In this document: positions 62,925-64,000 of the stretch, one piece after another
Numbering within the stretch: position 1 is the stretch's first letter
Layout: every line of letters begins with the position of its first letter
Assembly: GCA_021650895.1 (NCBI GenBank)
Contig: CP091278.1
Coordinates: 3,687,659 to 3,751,658, forward strand
Source of the DNA: Candidatus Jettenia sp.
GTDB taxonomy: Bacteria > Planctomycetota > Brocadiia > Brocadiales > Brocadiaceae
DNA length: 64,000 nucleotides
Direction of reading: 5' to 3'
The notes under the pieces: generated by a model
What the model was told of the DNA's origin: nothing
Seen by the model: the letters and a program-made list of their open reading frames with translations, nothing else
Database searches by the model: none
Program-made: the position numbers and the translations under genes

Positions 62925-63743
62925 TTATGAATTCTCAAAGGTTTTTTGGATAATCTTTAGCATATCATCGTGAACACCTTTATTAGCGGCTATGATGTTA
63001 CCAGTTTTTAGATACTGGTTACTTCCATTAAAATCTGTAACCACGCCACCTGCCTCTTCGACTAAAAGGGCTCCTGCTGCCATGTCCCATGGTGATAAAG
63101 CACATTCGAAGAAACCACCAAAGATGCCCTCCGCTGTGTATGCAAGATCAAGACAAGCAGAACCTCCTCTTCTGATGCCAGAAGCGTGCATAAATAACTC
63201 TCTAAACGATTTAAGGTAAGCATCTATAAAATCCTTTATCCGAAAAGGAAAACCCGTTGCAATCAGGGAATTATGTAAGATTTTGGGATGGGAGATACTC
63301 ATACGTTTGTTATTTTTAAAAGCCCCCCGTCTTTTAATGGCAGAATAGATAATTTCTCTCAAGGGTTCGTAAATAAGCCCAACCGTTAATTCTCCTTCAA
63401 TTTCGAGAGCAATAGAGATGGCGAAACTCGGAAGGCCATGGATATAGTTTGAAGTGCCATCCAGTGGATCTATAATCCATAAGAAAGGGGAGGAACGGGA
63501 ATGTCCTTCTGCTGATGACTCTTCTGCAAGAAAATCGTGATTGTTAAAATGAGATTTAATAATAGTTTTAATAAGTTCTTCAGATCTCTTATCTACATCA
63601 GTTACAAAATCATTCTTGGCTTTTTCATCGATCATGGAGGGGCACAACTTCCCAAAGTGTTCCTTTAAGATAATACCCGCTTGGAGAGCAGCCCCTCTTG
63701 CAATATCGAGATAGTTATCTACATCATTTGGATTTCGTACCAT
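62925..63743 (-). CDS. suhB: Inositol-1-monophosphatase family protein
   Basis: This Mg-dependent phosphatase acts on inositol phosphates or related sugar phosphates. Its 272 residues have FLAEESSAEG, the metal motif WIIDPLDGTSNYIHGLPSFAISI and the C-terminal SPWDMAAGALLVEEAGGVVTD. All metal ligands (Glu, two Asp, Asp) are present. The start at MVRNPNDVDN agrees with the family. It lies 30 bases after purC on the same strand, so the two are probably cotranscribed. A role resembling E. coli SuhB is not shown. Confidence 0.9.
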   Translation of the reverse strand: MVRNPNDVDNYLDIARGAALQAGIILKEHFGKLCPSMIDEKAKNDFVTDVDKRSEELIKTIIKSHFNNHDFLAEESSAEGHSRSSPFLWIIDPLDGTSNYIHGLPSFAISIALEIEGELTVGLIYEPLREIIYSAIKRRGAFKNNKRMSISHPKILHNSLIATGFPFRIKDFIDAYLKSFRELFMHASGIRRGGSACLDLAYTAEGIFGGFFECALSPWDMAAGALLVEEAGGVVTDFNGSNQYLKTGNIIAANKGVHDDMLKIIQKTFENS

Positions 63744-63770
63744 TTTTGCTGTTTTTATGATGAAGGTATT

Positions 63771-64000
63771 TTAAGTAAGAACTTTACCCGTAAGTGCCTT
63801 ATAAGCACTGAGATATTTTTCTGAAGTTTTTTGGATAATATCCGGAGGAAGTGTTGGCGCTGGTGGTTTCTTGTTCCATTGGAGGCTTTCGAGATAATCC
63901 CGGATAAACTGTTTATCATAGGAGGGTTGTGGTTTTCCGGGTTTATAGCCTTCTAATGGCCAGAAGCGCGAAGAATCAGGTGTGAGTACCTCATCAATAA
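63771..64000 (-). CDS. purC: SAICAR synthetase, C-terminal part (start outside window)
   Basis: PurC adds aspartate to CAIR in purine synthesis. Only the last 76 codons are inside the window: [40 protein letters not shown] and [15 protein letters not shown], then [29 protein letters not shown] and PSxDKQFxRDYL are diagnostic of the family, including the substrate-binding DSSRFW. It is followed by the inositol monophosphatase gene. Confidence 0.93.
   Translation of the reverse strand, partial: IDEVLTPDSSRFWPLEGYKPGKPQPSYDKQFIRDYLESLQWNKKPPAPTLPPDIIQKTSEKYLSAYKALTGKVLT

Overview
The window looks like a chromosomal segment of a Gram-negative, moderately AT-rich bacterium of the Planctomycetes/PVC group, and an anammox-type planctomycete (Brocadiales) is my best guess. 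This is inference. It rests on a GreA-type factor with a very long N-terminal extension of the kind known from chlamydiae and planctomycetes, an archaeal-type PEP carboxylase, futalosine-pathway menaquinone genes, a SorAB-like sulfite dehydrogenase, PilJ/NarX-like and GAF sensors on HD-GYP proteins, and intergenic regions full of short palindromic repeats. No rRNA, complete tRNA or hydrazine gene is present to fix the taxonomy.

Left part (1-38 kb), ordinary chromosome: partial PEP carboxylase (ppcA); a GreA-like factor and mfd (transcription and repair); a periplasmic parvulin; two overlapping HD-GYP proteins and a beta-barrel protein; a YbhB-type PEBP; a MacAB/LolD-like export operon on the minus strand; mqnB-mqnD; a membrane protein; DinB; SorAB; a lipoprotein; DUF445; trpS; a degenerate protease-TPR protein; DUF72; proC; a small secreted protein with an omega-amidase; and an ERCC4-HhH nuclease gene split by an in-frame stop. 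At least six short repeat families fill the gaps, some with transposon-like ends.

Middle part (38.66-50.68 kb), accessory island: it is bracketed by two direct 43-bp copies (one mismatch) of a tRNA 3' end, probably tRNA-Pro. The left copy abuts the C-terminal remnant of a tyrosine recombinase. Behind it lies a graveyard of toxin-antitoxin genes: an MNT nucleotidyltransferase fragment, a VapB-like stub, and a vapC interrupted by a 192-bp MITE. Next come a single-chain type IIG restriction-modification enzyme on the plus strand and, convergent to it, a very AT-rich four-gene operon encoding a DNA methyltransferase, an unknown protein, a P-loop ATPase and a PIN-like nuclease. HicBA, DUF433 genes and an IS66 remnant close the island. 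The four-gene operon is the best candidate for an undescribed defence system.

Right part (51-64 kb), chromosome again: a CNNM/CorC-type membrane protein, thiE, then purF followed by two radical-SAM genes and a glycosyltransferase, purM (split by a one-base slip in a run of seven T), pssA, an aquaporin, nth, an inositol monophosphatase and partial purC. Three purine genes (purF, purM, purC) lie here but not as one operon.
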